Shown here: piece by piece, positions 9,301-18,102 of the stretch | How positions within the stretch are numbered: the first letter of the stretch is position 1 | How the letters are laid out: the number at the start of each line of letters is the position of its first letter | From: a bacterium | GTDB taxonomy: Bacteria; Methylomirabilota; Methylomirabilia; Methylomirabilales; 2-02-FULL-66-22 | DNA: 54,047 bases | Reading direction: 5' to 3' | NCBI GenBank assembly: GCA_029580855.1 | Contig: JAKPQH010000230.1 | Location: 1-54,047 of the forward strand | Program-made: the position numbers and the translations under genes | Notes under the pieces: model-generated | Told to the model about the DNA's origin: nothing | The model's database searches: none | What the model saw: only the letters and a program-made list of their open reading frames with translations

Positions 9301-12300
9301 GGCGCCGGTGAGGGCATGGTGCGTCCGGAGGTGACGGCCGCCAGAGGAGAAGACATACAGCTCCGCCCCATCCACACTCGGGATCGTCACGTCTTGCAGG
9401 GCAACAGCCGGGAGGACCGGCGCGATCTTCCGGATACGGCCATTCGCCGCATCGGCGATGTGGAGAACCCCGTGCGGATCGAGGAAGGCTTCGCGCGGCC
9501 CGTTCAGCTTGGCGCTCGTGGCCGGGCCGTTGTCCCCGCTGTAGCCGGCTGTCCCGTCTCCGGCGATGGTGGTGATGACCCCTTGAGGATTCACGAGGCG
9601 CACGCGGTGGTTGAAGTACTCTGGAATGTATAGATTTCCCTGCGCGTCCACGGTCACCGCGAGTGGGCCGTTGAGTTGTGCGGCCGTCGCCGGGCCGCCG
9701 TCGCCAGTATACCCGCCCGCGCCGATACCGGACGGGCCTGTGCCGGCCACGGTGCTGATGATCCCCTCCGGCGTGACCTTCCGGATGCGATTGTTTACAT
9801 GGTCGGGGATAAAGAGATTGCCCTGTTGGTCGATGGCGACCTTGCCGGGCCAGCGGAGGCAGGCCGCCGTCGCCGGGCCGCCGTCGCCGCAGTAGGGGAA
9901 GTAAGGACTCCCGCCGCCGGCAATGGTGCGAATAATGCCGTCCGGCGTCACCTTCCGGATGCGGCTGTTCCCGGTGTCCGCGATAAAGAGGTTCCCTTGG
10001 CCGTCGACCGTCACCCCCCAGGGGAGCTCCAGGCCAGCCTGGATCGCCGGGCCGCCGTCGCCTGTGAAGCTTCCGCCGCCGCCGCTCGAACCCTCGCAGC
10101 ACAACCCATTTCCGGCCACGGTCGTGATGATCCCGTCGGGGGTCACCTTGCGGATCCGATGGTTGTTGTAATCTGCAAAATAAAGGGTCCCCTGCGCATC
10201 GAGACTCATGCCGTACGGGCTGTTGAGCTGCGCGGTAACCGCGAGGCCGCCATCCCCGCCGAACCCGCCCGTCACCGTGCCGGCCACGACACTGACGGCC
10301 CCCGCCGGGGTGCGCTTCTTGATCTGATGCCCCGACGCGTAATATAGGTTTCCTTGCCCGTCAAAGGTGGCCGCCCACCAGGCACCGGTCGTCACGGTCG
10401 TGATGGCTGTTCCCACGTCGTTGGCCTGCCGCCGGGTCCCGTCCCCCAGGTGAAGAGTTTGCCCGCCGGCATCGTAACGGTGGTGGACATCCAAGGTCCA
10501 CCCTGCCACTCCCTGGGCAGGCGTATTTCCCATCGTTTCGATGGTTGTGCGCGATTCCTGCCACAGGGTCACCTCTTGTCGGAGCCGGGCACTGGCGATC
10601 CGACCGCCTCCGTTGTACCCGAACGCCCGGTAGAGGCTCGCCGGCTGCATGTAGTCCCCATCATAGACGTACCCCACCCGGACGACGATGGGGTGCCCGC
10701 CGTACAGGATCCGACCGTACGCATCGCGGCCGTCCCACGTGAAGGTGTAGATCTGATTGGGCTGCGCCGGCAGTGTCCCGGTGTGGCGCTGGCCGGCAAC
10801 GAAGACCTCGAACTCGACGCGCTTCAAACCCGCGGGAAGGGTTGACCCGGTCATGGGAATCTCGAGGGTGCGCGCGGTCGTCCGGCCGGAAAAACGGTCG
10901 CTTACGTAGTGAAGGCTGAACGGGGTGCCGACGAGTGGGAGCACCTCGCCAAGCGTCTGACCCTGACAGCCAATGACCGAGCCCGCTTCCGTGCGCCGGC
11001 ATGGCACCGTTTGGTCCGAGGTGGCCACCGTCCCGTTCCAAAACGTCGCCCCGAGCGGGGGGCCCCAGCCCCAATTGGCATCCCAGTCGCTGAAATGGGG
11101 AATCGGCATCCGCCAGAGGCTCTGGCCGGGAGTATAGAGCGATGCGAGTTGTTCCCGCTCGCCGTCGGTGATGCCGAGGGCCGCCAGGGCGCTCGCGCTG
11201 GCGGCAGTGCCGCTCCCGCTGATATCGAGCGCCGCGAGCCCGCCGCTACTCGACAGAATCTTGATCACGCGCCCGTTGTCCGCGGGGACCCAAGCGGCCC
11301 GCTGACGATCATAATATCCGAGCGGCACGATACCCCCGACGGGAAAGCCGACGAAATTCTCCAGATAAGCCACGACGGGAGCACTGAATTGGACGGTGGT
11401 TGCTCCGGCGCTCACCGCTTCGTCCACCGTGAGCGCGGTGCAATACGTGTAGGCAATTGTTGCGGGAAGGGGTGCGGGCATGGCCTGGGGACCGGTGGGC
11501 CCCACGGTGTACTCCGTCGCCCGGATGCTGAGGGACGCGAGGGGTTGTGTCGAGCCATCGGCAAACCGCATGGTGGCCGTCGTCCCCTGGGCGAAGAAAA
11601 GCGTCACCTGACGGCTCCCGTCGGTATCGGTGACAACGGGCCCGCGGGCGACCTGGATCGGGGTGGAGGACGTCAGGTCGATGGTGGTGACGCGTGTGTC
11701 GTAGGGGACGAGGACGACATCCGGGAGCCACGCATAGTCCTGCCACGCGGGGGTGATGGGGCGCTGGGCAGGGAGGTGGCCGGCCTTCTGGTACACCACG
11801 GTGAGCTGACTGCCCCCGTTGACGGCAAGATCGAACATCCCATCGGGGCGGCTGAGGGTGGTGCCGTACTCCGGATGATTCAAGATGCTGAGCGTGACGC
11901 CGGACAAGGGGGTCCCATGACGGGTCAGGGTCCTCCCGCGCAGGACGGCCACCCGCTGCGGTTCGATAGCACCCGGCGTCACACCGACCTGGACCGGATC
12001 GGATCCCGCGTACAGGAACTCGGTGGCAGGGGCCAGCGCGGTGGTCCCAGTCGGACTGATCGATGGAGCGACGGCCCCGGGGTCGGGAGGAAGAGATGTA
12101 GCCGTGAGAACCGTGCTGGCCGTCGCACCGCTTGCGTGCGTCGCGGTGATGATGGTCGTCCCCTCAGCGAGGGCCGTGGCGAGGCCGCTCGATGGGGTGA
12201 TGGTCGCGACGGTCGGGGCGCTGCTTGTCCACGCGACGGCGGTCGTGAGCGGTTGTGTGCTCCCGTCGCTGTAGGCCCCTGTCGCCGTGAACTGCAGGGT

Positions 12301-15003
12301 CCGGCCGATCGTCTTGGTCGGGTTCTGCGGACTGATCGCAAGGCCGACCACGACCTGGGCACTCACCGTGAGCGTCGTGCTCACCGAAAGCCCGTCCGCG
12401 TGCGTCGCGGTGATCGTGCTCCGCCCCACTGCCACCCCCGTGGCAAGACCCCCGGGCGACGTGACGGTCGCCACCGTGGGGTCGCTGCTCGTCCAGACCA
12501 CGGCGCCGGTGAGGTCGTGCATCGCCCCGTCGGTATAAGTGCCGGTGACGGAAAACTGGACGCGCTGCCCCACCCCGACGCCCGGCGCGCTTGGCGTCAG
12601 CGCAAGAACGGCGAGCGCGGGCGCGGTCACGGTGACCGTGGCCGCGACGCTCTTTCCGTCCACGGTGACCGTGATGGCGGCTTGCCCCACGGCCCGTGCA
12701 GTGACCACGCCACCCGGATTGCTGACGGTCGCGATGGCGTCGTCGCTGCTCGTCCAGATACCCGTGCCGGTGACGTCCTGCGTCGTCCCGTCGGTGTAGG
12801 TACCCGTGGCGGTGAAGGCCTGCGTCTGCCCGACCGCCAGTGTGGTGGTCGTAGGCACGATGGTGAGCGTCACAAGCGCGGGCGCGGTCACGGTGACCGT
12901 GGCCGCGGCGGTTGTCCCGTTGAGGGGCCCGGCGGTGACGGTCGCGGGGCCGACGTTGCGGCCGATAACCGGGAAGGTCGCCTCCGCCGAGCCGGCGGGC
13001 ACCGGGACGCCGACGGGAACCTCAACCGTGGTCGGGTCGCTACTCGCCAGGGGCACCGTGGTCGGGTCCGATTGGACCGGGGTGATGGTGACGGTCAGAG
13101 ACCTCGCCTCCCCCTTGGGGAGCGCGAGGTCCGGCGGGGTCAGCGTCGCCACCGTGGGTGGGAGTTGGTTCACCGTGACCGCCGCCTCAACCGTGGTCCC
13201 GTTGAGGGGGCCGGCGGTCAGGGTTGCGGTTCCCGGGAGCACGCCGGTGACGGGGATCGAGGCGACCAGCGCGCCTGCGGGGACCGTGATGGTGGCCGGA
13301 ACCGTCACGACGCCCGCGGGCGCGGTGGCGAGGGCGACCACCGTGTCCGTCCCCTGGGCCGCGTTTAGCGTGAGCGTGAGCGTCGTGGAAGCCCCCACGA
13401 GAAGCGTGGCGGGGCTTGGCGTCAGGTTGACGAGGGTCGTGAGCGGCGGGCGGACCTCGACGGTGGCCTGCGTACCGGTCTCGTTGAGCGGCCCGGCGGT
13501 GACCACGGCAAAGCCTGGCGCAAGCGCGGTGACCGGGACAAGGGTTGTGAGCTGAGCTGCTGGAACAACCGCCGTGTCCGCCACGCTGAGGACGTCCGGC
13601 GCACTTCCGGAGAGAGGCACGAGGGTATCCGCAAGCTGGGTCGCGTTGAGGGTCAGCGCGCACTGCCCGGTCACGCCCACGGTCAGGGTGGCCGGACAGG
13701 TGAACGCGCTCACGGTGGGGAGCGGCGGCTGGACCGTCACCGCCGAGGTGGCACTCGTTCCGTTGAGGGCCGCCGTGACCGTCGCGGCGCCCCGCGCCAG
13801 TCCGGTGACCGTGAACGAAACCGTGACCGTATGCGCCGGTACGACGACCCGATCCCCGGATAGACCGACGACCGTCGGATCGGTCGTGCTGAGGGCGACC
13901 TCGGTGTCCGTCGGCTGGCCCGCATTCAAGGTGATCGTCAGGATACCGGCGCTCCCCTCCGTGAGCGGCAGGACCGGGGGTGTTAGGGCCACCACGCTGG
14001 GAGGCGGCAGCACGACCGTTGTCTGACTCTGGACGCTCGACCCGTTGAGCGGCCCCGCGGCGATGGTTGCGGTGCCGGGAGCGAGTCCGGCGACGGGGAC
14101 CGGGGCCGTGACGGCGCCTGCCGGGACGGTGATCGCCGGGGGGACGGCGGCGACCGTGGGATCCGAGCTGTTGAGCGGCACGACCGTCTCCGTGGCCTGG
14201 GCCGGCGCGAGCGTGACCGTGAGCAACCCCGTCGCTCCCCGGGCCACCTGGAGCGTGGCCGGGAGGAGGCTCGTCAATTTGGGGCCGGCGGGGGTGACGG
14301 TGACGGTGCTCTGACGGCTGCTGCCGTTGAGGGCGGCTGTGATCACGGCGCTGCCGGGGGCGAGGGCCGTGATCGGGATCGTGGTCGTGGTCGCGCCCGC
14401 CGGGACGATGACCGTCGCGGGGACGGCGGCGACCGTGGGATCACTACTCGTGAGGGTGATCGGCGTATCGGCCGACTGGGCCGGGCTGATCGTCGCCGTC
14501 AGGATACCCGTTGCGCCTTGGCCGACCGACAGGGGCGCGGGTTCGAGACTCCGGAGAGTGGGCGGAGGAACAGTGCCGTAAACAGCGACGACAAGATAAC
14601 TTCCGGGGACGCCGAGGAAGCGGACCTGGAGCGTGTTTCGCGTGCGCAGGCCGACCGTCCGATCGAGGTTGCGGACGGGCTGTGCCCCGATGCCGGGGGG
14701 TTGGAGGTCGATGTCGTAAAAGTCCCAGGGGAACACGACGACCGTCCCGTTCAGCGTGACGGTGGCGCTGAGGATGCGGTGCGTGCCCGTCCCGTCGCCG
14801 TTCTGGACGTGGAGGCGATAGGGCGCCGTCAGGGCCGCGGGGACCTCGACAGTCGTCTCGACCTGGGTGACCAATCCCGTTCGGAGTATCTGCCAGGGAC
14901 CGTAGAGCAGTTGCTCGCCGGCCGCAGCCTGGTTCGGTGCCGCCGCCAGAGTGGCGAGGATCAGTCCGAGGAGCACGATGCGCGTCATCGGTTTCGCACA
15001 CAT
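6358..15003 (-). CDS. Giant secreted Rhs/YD-repeat protein with Ig-like, TTR-like and NHL domains and a variable C-terminal tip
   Basis: 2881 residues from the ATG at 15003, which has a GAGG 7 bases upstream; the frame is open to 15237 but the start at 15003 gives a clean signal peptide (MTRIVLLGLILATLAAA). Approximate domain order: an N-terminal beta domain (30-145); about eight 75-residue Ig-like repeats with SDPTVAAVP and LNGTS motifs (148-710); three Big_2-type repeats with GTYTDG and WTSSDP (711-980); a carboxypeptidase-regulatory/transthyretin-like domain (1014-1100); NHL repeats with NHRIRKVTP (1560-1860); YD repeats (1880-2610); the Rhs core with LTDHLGSVRLV, GRWTAKDP, NLYGY and the DPAGL cleavage-type motif (2630-2753); and a 128-residue non-repetitive tip. 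It is secreted and probably surface-attached; the tip is a candidate effector of unknown activity. Confidence 0.93.
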   Translation of the reverse strand: MCAKPMTRIVLLGLILATLAAAPNQAAAGEQLLYGPWQILRTGLVTQVETTVEVPAALTAPYRLHVQNGDGTGTHRILSATVTLNGTVVVFPWDFYDIDLQPPGIGAQPVRNLDRTVGLRTRNTLQVRFLGVPGSYLVVAVYGTVPPPTLRSLEPAPLSVGQGATGILTATISPAQSADTPITLTSSDPTVAAVPATVIVPAGATTTTIPITALAPGSAVITAALNGSSRQSTVTVTPAGPKLTSLLPATLQVARGATGLLTVTLAPAQATETVVPLNSSDPTVAAVPPAITVPAGAVTAPVPVAGLAPGTATIAAGPLNGSSVQSQTTVVLPPPSVVALTPPVLPLTEGSAGILTITLNAGQPTDTEVALSTTDPTVVGLSGDRVVVPAHTVTVSFTVTGLARGAATVTAALNGTSATSAVTVQPPLPTVSAFTCPATLTVGVTGQCALTLNATQLADTLVPLSGSAPDVLSVADTAVVPAAQLTTLVPVTALAPGFAVVTAGPLNETGTQATVEVRPPLTTLVNLTPSPATLLVGASTTLTLTLNAAQGTDTVVALATAPAGVVTVPATITVPAGALVASIPVTGVLPGTATLTAGPLNGTTVEAAVTVNQLPPTVATLTPPDLALPKGEARSLTVTITPVQSDPTTVPLASSDPTTVEVPVGVPVPAGSAEATFPVIGRNVGPATVTAGPLNGTTAAATVTVTAPALVTLTIVPTTTTLAVGQTQAFTATGTYTDGTTQDVTGTGIWTSSDDAIATVSNPGGVVTARAVGQAAITVTVDGKSVAATVTVTAPALAVLALTPSAPGVGVGQRVQFSVTGTYTDGAMHDLTGAVVWTSSDPTVATVTSPGGLATGVAVGRSTITATHADGLSVSTTLTVSAQVVVGLAISPQNPTKTIGRTLQFTATGAYSDGSTQPLTTAVAWTSSAPTVATITPSSGLATALAEGTTIITATHASGATASTVLTATSLPPDPGAVAPSISPTGTTALAPATEFLYAGSDPVQVGVTPGAIEPQRVAVLRGRTLTRHGTPLSGVTLSILNHPEYGTTLSRPDGMFDLAVNGGSQLTVVYQKAGHLPAQRPITPAWQDYAWLPDVVLVPYDTRVTTIDLTSSTPIQVARGPVVTDTDGSRQVTLFFAQGTTATMRFADGSTQPLASLSIRATEYTVGPTGPQAMPAPLPATIAYTYCTALTVDEAVSAGATTVQFSAPVVAYLENFVGFPVGGIVPLGYYDRQRAAWVPADNGRVIKILSSSGGLAALDISGSGTAASASALAALGITDGEREQLASLYTPGQSLWRMPIPHFSDWDANWGWGPPLGATFWNGTVATSDQTVPCRRTEAGSVIGCQGQTLGEVLPLVGTPFSLHYVSDRFSGRTTARTLEIPMTGSTLPAGLKRVEFEVFVAGQRHTGTLPAQPNQIYTFTWDGRDAYGRILYGGHPIVVRVGYVYDGDYMQPASLYRAFGYNGGGRIASARLRQEVTLWQESRTTIETMGNTPAQGVAGWTLDVHHRYDAGGQTLHLGDGTRRQANDVGTAITTVTTGAWWAATFDGQGNLYYASGHQIKKRTPAGAVSVVAGTVTGGFGGDGGLAVTAQLNSPYGMSLDAQGTLYFADYNNHRIRKVTPDGIITTVAGNGLCCEGSSGGGGSFTGDGGPAIQAGLELPWGVTVDGQGNLFIADTGNSRIRKVTPDGIIRTIAGGGSPYFPYCGDGGPATAACLRWPGKVAIDQQGNLFIPDHVNNRIRKVTPEGIISTVAGTGPSGIGAGGYTGDGGPATAAQLNGPLAVTVDAQGNLYIPEYFNHRVRLVNPQGVITTIAGDGTAGYSGDNGPATSAKLNGPREAFLDPHGVLHIADAANGRIRKIAPVLPAVALQDVTIPSVDGAELYVFSSGGRHLRTHHALTGAVRYTFGYDSEDRLVTVTDGDNNVTTIARDSAGNPTAIIAPDGQRTVLTVDANGFLASLTNPAGEEHQFVSTNEGLLQTLTTPRNHRYHFTYDSLGRLTRDEDPAGGVKSLDRTGTGKTYTVALNTALNRMRTFHVEPLATGGTRQVDTEADGTRTDIRRGADAVQTTTTPDGTVTTVTSGPDPRFGMQVPIPNSFTVRLPSGLTSSFRMTRAVTLSNPSNPLSLTSQTDTFSLNGRSATSTYTASTKTRTDRSPANRLVTTTVDAQGRVIRQQQDALEPVAFTYDARGRLTGVSHGTGEAARASSFTYDSEGFLEVMIDPLHRPVRFTYDRAGRIVTQTLPDGRVIQTAYDPNGNVAAITPPSRPAHRFDYTPIDLEASYTPPDVGIGTVATTYTYNLDRQLTTVTCPDGQTLTLDYEPTSGRLSALTAPTGQTSFSYNATTGQVNNVVSPGGVSLAYTYDGALLTGTTWTGPVAGSVTRTYDTDFRVATESINGGDTITLQYDPDSLLTQAGSLVLTRHPQHGLLTDTTLGNVVDTYTYSTFGELATYQASVSGSPVWRVTYTRDALGRITHKGETIDGTTVTTRYGYDPAGRLTEVTTDGVLTAHYAYDGNGNRLSVTRPGSGTVSGTYDAQDRLTAYGAVTYTYTANGDLRTATSGGETTTYTYDVFGNLTAVVLPNGTTIAYVLDGSNRRIGKRVNGVLTHGFLYSDQLRPAAELDGSGAVVARFVYGTRINVPDYLVKNGTTYRLLTDHLGSVRLVVDTATGTIAQRLDYDEFGQITQDTNPGFQPFGFAGGLYDPDTKLTRFGARDYDAFTGRWTAKDPMGFDGGDANLYGYTLDDPVNKTDPAGLLDLGRYASFSVSITMPGGKGTVMSAGGAEQRSHSPLTLVGISVDIQLGWIPPINTGSYETGIGLGKHTSLGLVKSDPDSCGKTEYGALALHIGIGFGSPIIFTKYDAVWQPISLPRDLNAVWTRGESP
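7177..7304 (-). repeat. 128-bp perfect repeat, copy 2 (inside the Rhs gene)
   Basis: Identical to 26-153 and in the same orientation. It encodes the last YD unit before the Rhs core, a plausible point for homologous recombination between Rhs cassettes. Confidence 0.95.
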
Positions 15004-15355
15004 GGCAACCTCGCTGGCAGTTGTTCGCCGTTGACGACACCGCATTGGACGGGCAGACCAGGGCCGGGACTCTCGCACGCGAGGCGTGTCGATTGGCGGC
15101 TCTGCGTCAAGAAATCGGGCTTGGACCGACGGGGAGAGAACAGCGGCGAACGGGACAAAACTGAAAAGCCAGAGGGCGACAGCGGGCACGCACGCGGCGC
15201 GGAAGTCAGGGGAGAGGCCATGGACGCCTCCCGGCATGAAGCGGACTTGCCAGTGCGTGATGTGCAGACGGCTTGTGCGACCGTTTAGCGCAAAGCGAAG
15301 CGGAGAGTCAAGTGCAAAGGGGGGGCGTTTTCGCGCAAAATGGGGGTCATTTTGA
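15004..15355 (-). promoter_or_regulatory. Upstream region of the Rhs gene with a weak candidate promoter
   Basis: Between the response regulator and the Rhs start. On the minus strand TTGACT (15306-15311) and TAAACG (15282-15287) are separated by 18 bases. A CAAAATG/CATTTTG inverted repeat (15338-15344, 15350-15356) lies beside the response-regulator stop. The promoter match is weak. Confidence 0.25.
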
Positions 15356-16090
15356 TCACGGGCGGTCGATGGACAGGCGCCCGCGCTTGACCTGATGGCG
15401 ACGTCGCCAGGAGGCGGGCGGCATGCCCATGAGGCGGATAAACGTCCGCCGAAAGAGACGCAGGTCCGTGTAACCGACGTCCGATGCTATCTCCTTGATC
15501 CCGCGCCCCCCGTCATGCAACAGGTCCGCCGCGCGGCGGATGCGGACCCCGGCCAGATACTGGCGCGGCGTCTGTCCGTGGGCGGCCCGGAACAGCCGCC
15601 GGAGGTGTGTCTCGCTCATCCCGAGCCGTCCGGCCAGCTCGGCGGGTCGAAATGGTTTCGCGAGGTGATCGTCGAGATACCGGCGGGCGCGGGCGACCGC
15701 GTCCGCGGTCCGCGACGCTCCCGGCACAAGGCGCCGCAGCACGTCAAGCAAGTTCCCGACCGACACCGGCTTCTTGAGGTACTCGTCGACCCGCGCGCGC
15801 AGCGCCCGGACGGCGAGATCCTCGGTTCCGTGGCCGGTGAGGATCACGATCGGAGCAGACGAGAGTTTGCGGAATCGCTCGACAAGATCGAGACCGTGCT
15901 CCTGTCGCAGCACGGCGTCCAGGATGATCACGGCAACGGGGTGCTTCCGAAGAGCGGCACAGGCGTCGGCGCCCGACGCTGCGGTGTGGACGACATAGGT
16001 CGCGGCCAGCGCCGCGCTCACCGCTTCCAGCACCGCCGCGTCGTCATCCACCACGAGAACATGAGCGTCTCGGGCCATCGGCCTTGCCAT
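15356..16090 (-). CDS. Response regulator with AraC-type DNA-binding domain
   Basis: 244 residues. Residues 8-120 form a receiver domain: acidic pocket VVDDD (14-18), phospho-acceptor Asp58 in VIILDAV, Thr/Ser in LTGHG and Lys in EYLKKP. Residues 130-235 form an AraC/XylS double helix-turn-helix with LAGRLGMSETHLRRLFR, TPRQYLAGVRI and a second helix region ending in RRTFIRLMGMPP. A GGGAG precedes the ATG at 16090. No histidine kinase gene is in the window, so its partner is elsewhere. It lies between an ABC importer and the Rhs gene in the same orientation; it could control either, but nothing in the sequence proves a target. Confidence 0.9.
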   Translation of the reverse strand: MARPMARDAHVLVVDDDAAVLEAVSAALAATYVVHTAASGADACAALRKHPVAVIILDAVLRQEHGLDLVERFRKLSSAPIVILTGHGTEDLAVRALRARVDEYLKKPVSVGNLLDVLRRLVPGASRTADAVARARRYLDDHLAKPFRPAELAGRLGMSETHLRRLFRAAHGQTPRQYLAGVRIRRAADLLHDGGRGIKEIASDVGYTDLRLFRRTFIRLMGMPPASWRRRHQVKRGRLSIDRP

Positions 16091-16383
16091 TCAAGCTCCC
16101 GTCCGAAATGCTCCATGTCTACGCGAACCTACTGCTACTGTCAAGGCTGTCCCACGGATTGTCGTGGAGGCCGAAGGACGCGGATTGCATCCCCCAGCGT
16201 GTGCCTCTTCCGCCCGAACACCGCCGGCGCGAAATCAAACACAGCGGGCACGCCAGCGGCTCCCTTGCCGACAGACCAAGGGTGACGTCCCGGTGCCGCG
16301 GGTCACGTACAGGCAGTCACACAGGTGAACGCGGAGTAAGTTTACTCAGGCAACACCGTCCCCTGGATCTTCTACCCCGCTGT

Positions 16384-18090
16384 TTATCCCAACGCCTCCA
16401 ACTTGCGGCTCTCCGCTTTGACCTTCGTCAACCTCCGCCCGACCAGCGATGCCGCCACCACCAGCCCGGTGGAGATCGCGATCATGATGATCCCCAGCGC
16501 GGACAGACGTCCCCAGAGGCCATCCTCGGCAAATCGAAAAATCTGTACCGCCAGCACCTCGGTCCCCGGGCGGGAGAGCACCACCGAGAGCGACAACTCG
16601 CGGACGAACATGGTGGCCATCAGGATCCAGCCGGAGACCAGCCCCGGGACCAGGAGCGGGATGACGATGCGGCGCAGCGTGTACAGCGTGCCGGCGCCGC
16701 AGACCCGCGAGCATTCCTCCAGGTGGCTGTGGACCTGGATAAAGGCGCTCGTCAGCGGACGCAGCCCGTAGGGCAGATAGGTGGCGATGTAGCCGATCAG
16801 GAGCGCCCAGATGGTGGCGTAGAGGGGAGTGCGGACGAAAAACCACATGAAGCCGACGCCGATCACGATCCCGGGGAACGAGAAGGACAGAAAGCTCAAC
16901 GATTCCAGGATGCCGGAGGCGGCGGTCTTCACCTTCACGATGGTGTAGCAGACGACGACGGACAGCAGGATGCCCAGGCTGGCTCCCGCCACGCCCAGGA
17001 AAAGGCTGTTCTTGAGCGACAGGAGCGAGATGGGGTCGCGCAGGACGTCCACCCAGTGTTTCCAGCTCATCAGCGTGAAGGCCCTGGCGCTGGGTACCAT
17101 GGTGTACGGCACCAGCGACGTGTACACCAGGACCAGGACCGGCAGGAGGATCAGGAGACAGGAGAGAAGGCCGACGGCGGCGAAGAGCGGATACCGGGCG
17201 CCTTTGAGGTCGATGGTGGTGGGGCGGTACCCGCGGCCCGAGATGGTGACGAACCGCTCGCTCTCCGCGGTGAGGTGGCGGTAGGCGTAAATCAGCGCGA
17301 TGGAAAACACCAGGATGGTCATGCCCACGGCCGCCGCCAGGCCGTAATCGGGGGCGAAGCCGGTCGCCACGATCTGGTAGATGTGGGTGGCCAGGACGTA
17401 GATCCGCCCGGGGATCCCCAGGACGGACGGCACGGCGAAGGAGGCGAGGCTGCGCACGGTGACCAGGGTGATCGAGGCGAGGATCGCCGGCCGAAGAACC
17501 GGGAGCGTGATTCGTCTCAGCGTCCGCAGGTTCGCGGCGCCGCAGACCCTGGAGGACTCTTCCAGCGAGACGTCGAACGACGTCATGGCCGGCGCCAGAA
17601 CCAGATAGGCGATGGGGAGGTCGAGCAGCCCCTCCACCAGGATCATGCCCGGCAAGGAGTAGATGTTGAACGGAGACCGATCGAAGCCGAAGACCTGCTT
17701 TAGGAACAGATTGATGATGCCGTTGGACGGGTTCAGGAGAAGCAGCCAGCTCACGGCGAACAGGATGTGGGGGATCATCATCGGAATGATGGAGATGACC
17801 CCGAACAGGGCCTTGCACGGGATGTTCGTCCGGGTGTTGAGGTAGGCCAGGAACAGGGCGAGGCCCGTCGCCAGGAGGGCCGAGCCGAGCGTGAACACGG
17901 CGGTGTTGAAGAGGACGCCCCGGAACGCGGGGTCGGTGTAGGCCTCGACATACTTGGCGAGCGTGAAGCGTCCGAAGGCTTCCAGCCCCTCCGAGACGCT
18001 TCCCACCACGAGCATGAAGACCGGGCAGACGGTCAGAAACCCGACCAGGACGATGAGGCTGAACGTGAGGAGCGGGTGGCGGTGGCGCAT
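16384..18090 (-). CDS. ABC importer, fused double permease subunit
   Basis: 568 residues with about twelve membrane segments in two homologous halves, each ending in the EAA-type coupling loop (around LEESSRVCGAANLRTLRRITLP and LEECSRVCGAGTLYTLRRIVIP, quoted by their shared core SRVCGA-LRRI). This FbpB-like duplicated layout is typical of ferric-iron, thiamine and phosphonate importers. It starts 12 bases after the ATPase stop and ends the three-gene operon. It would form the membrane channel for the binding protein encoded at 19267-20271. Confidence 0.9.
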   Translation of the reverse strand: MRHRHPLLTFSLIVLVGFLTVCPVFMLVVGSVSEGLEAFGRFTLAKYVEAYTDPAFRGVLFNTAVFTLGSALLATGLALFLAYLNTRTNIPCKALFGVISIIPMMIPHILFAVSWLLLLNPSNGIINLFLKQVFGFDRSPFNIYSLPGMILVEGLLDLPIAYLVLAPAMTSFDVSLEESSRVCGAANLRTLRRITLPVLRPAILASITLVTVRSLASFAVPSVLGIPGRIYVLATHIYQIVATGFAPDYGLAAAVGMTILVFSIALIYAYRHLTAESERFVTISGRGYRPTTIDLKGARYPLFAAVGLLSCLLILLPVLVLVYTSLVPYTMVPSARAFTLMSWKHWVDVLRDPISLLSLKNSLFLGVAGASLGILLSVVVCYTIVKVKTAASGILESLSFLSFSFPGIVIGVGFMWFFVRTPLYATIWALLIGYIATYLPYGLRPLTSAFIQVHSHLEECSRVCGAGTLYTLRRIVIPLLVPGLVSGWILMATMFVRELSLSVVLSRPGTEVLAVQIFRFAEDGLWGRLSALGIIMIAISTGLVVAASLVGRRLTKVKAESRKLEALG

Positions 18091-18102
18091 GGATCCTCGC
18101 CG

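Noticed and set aside
10909..13368. Long plus-strand open frame opposite the Rhs Ig-like repeats
   Set aside because: It is a GC-driven shadow: Arg/Gly/Asp-rich, no domain, no start signal, and the minus strand carries clear domains. The same applies to long frames opposite the ABC operon (16084-19947), the Rhs YD region (6988-9633), the TAXI permease (41718-42842) and the RND pump (47687-49600).
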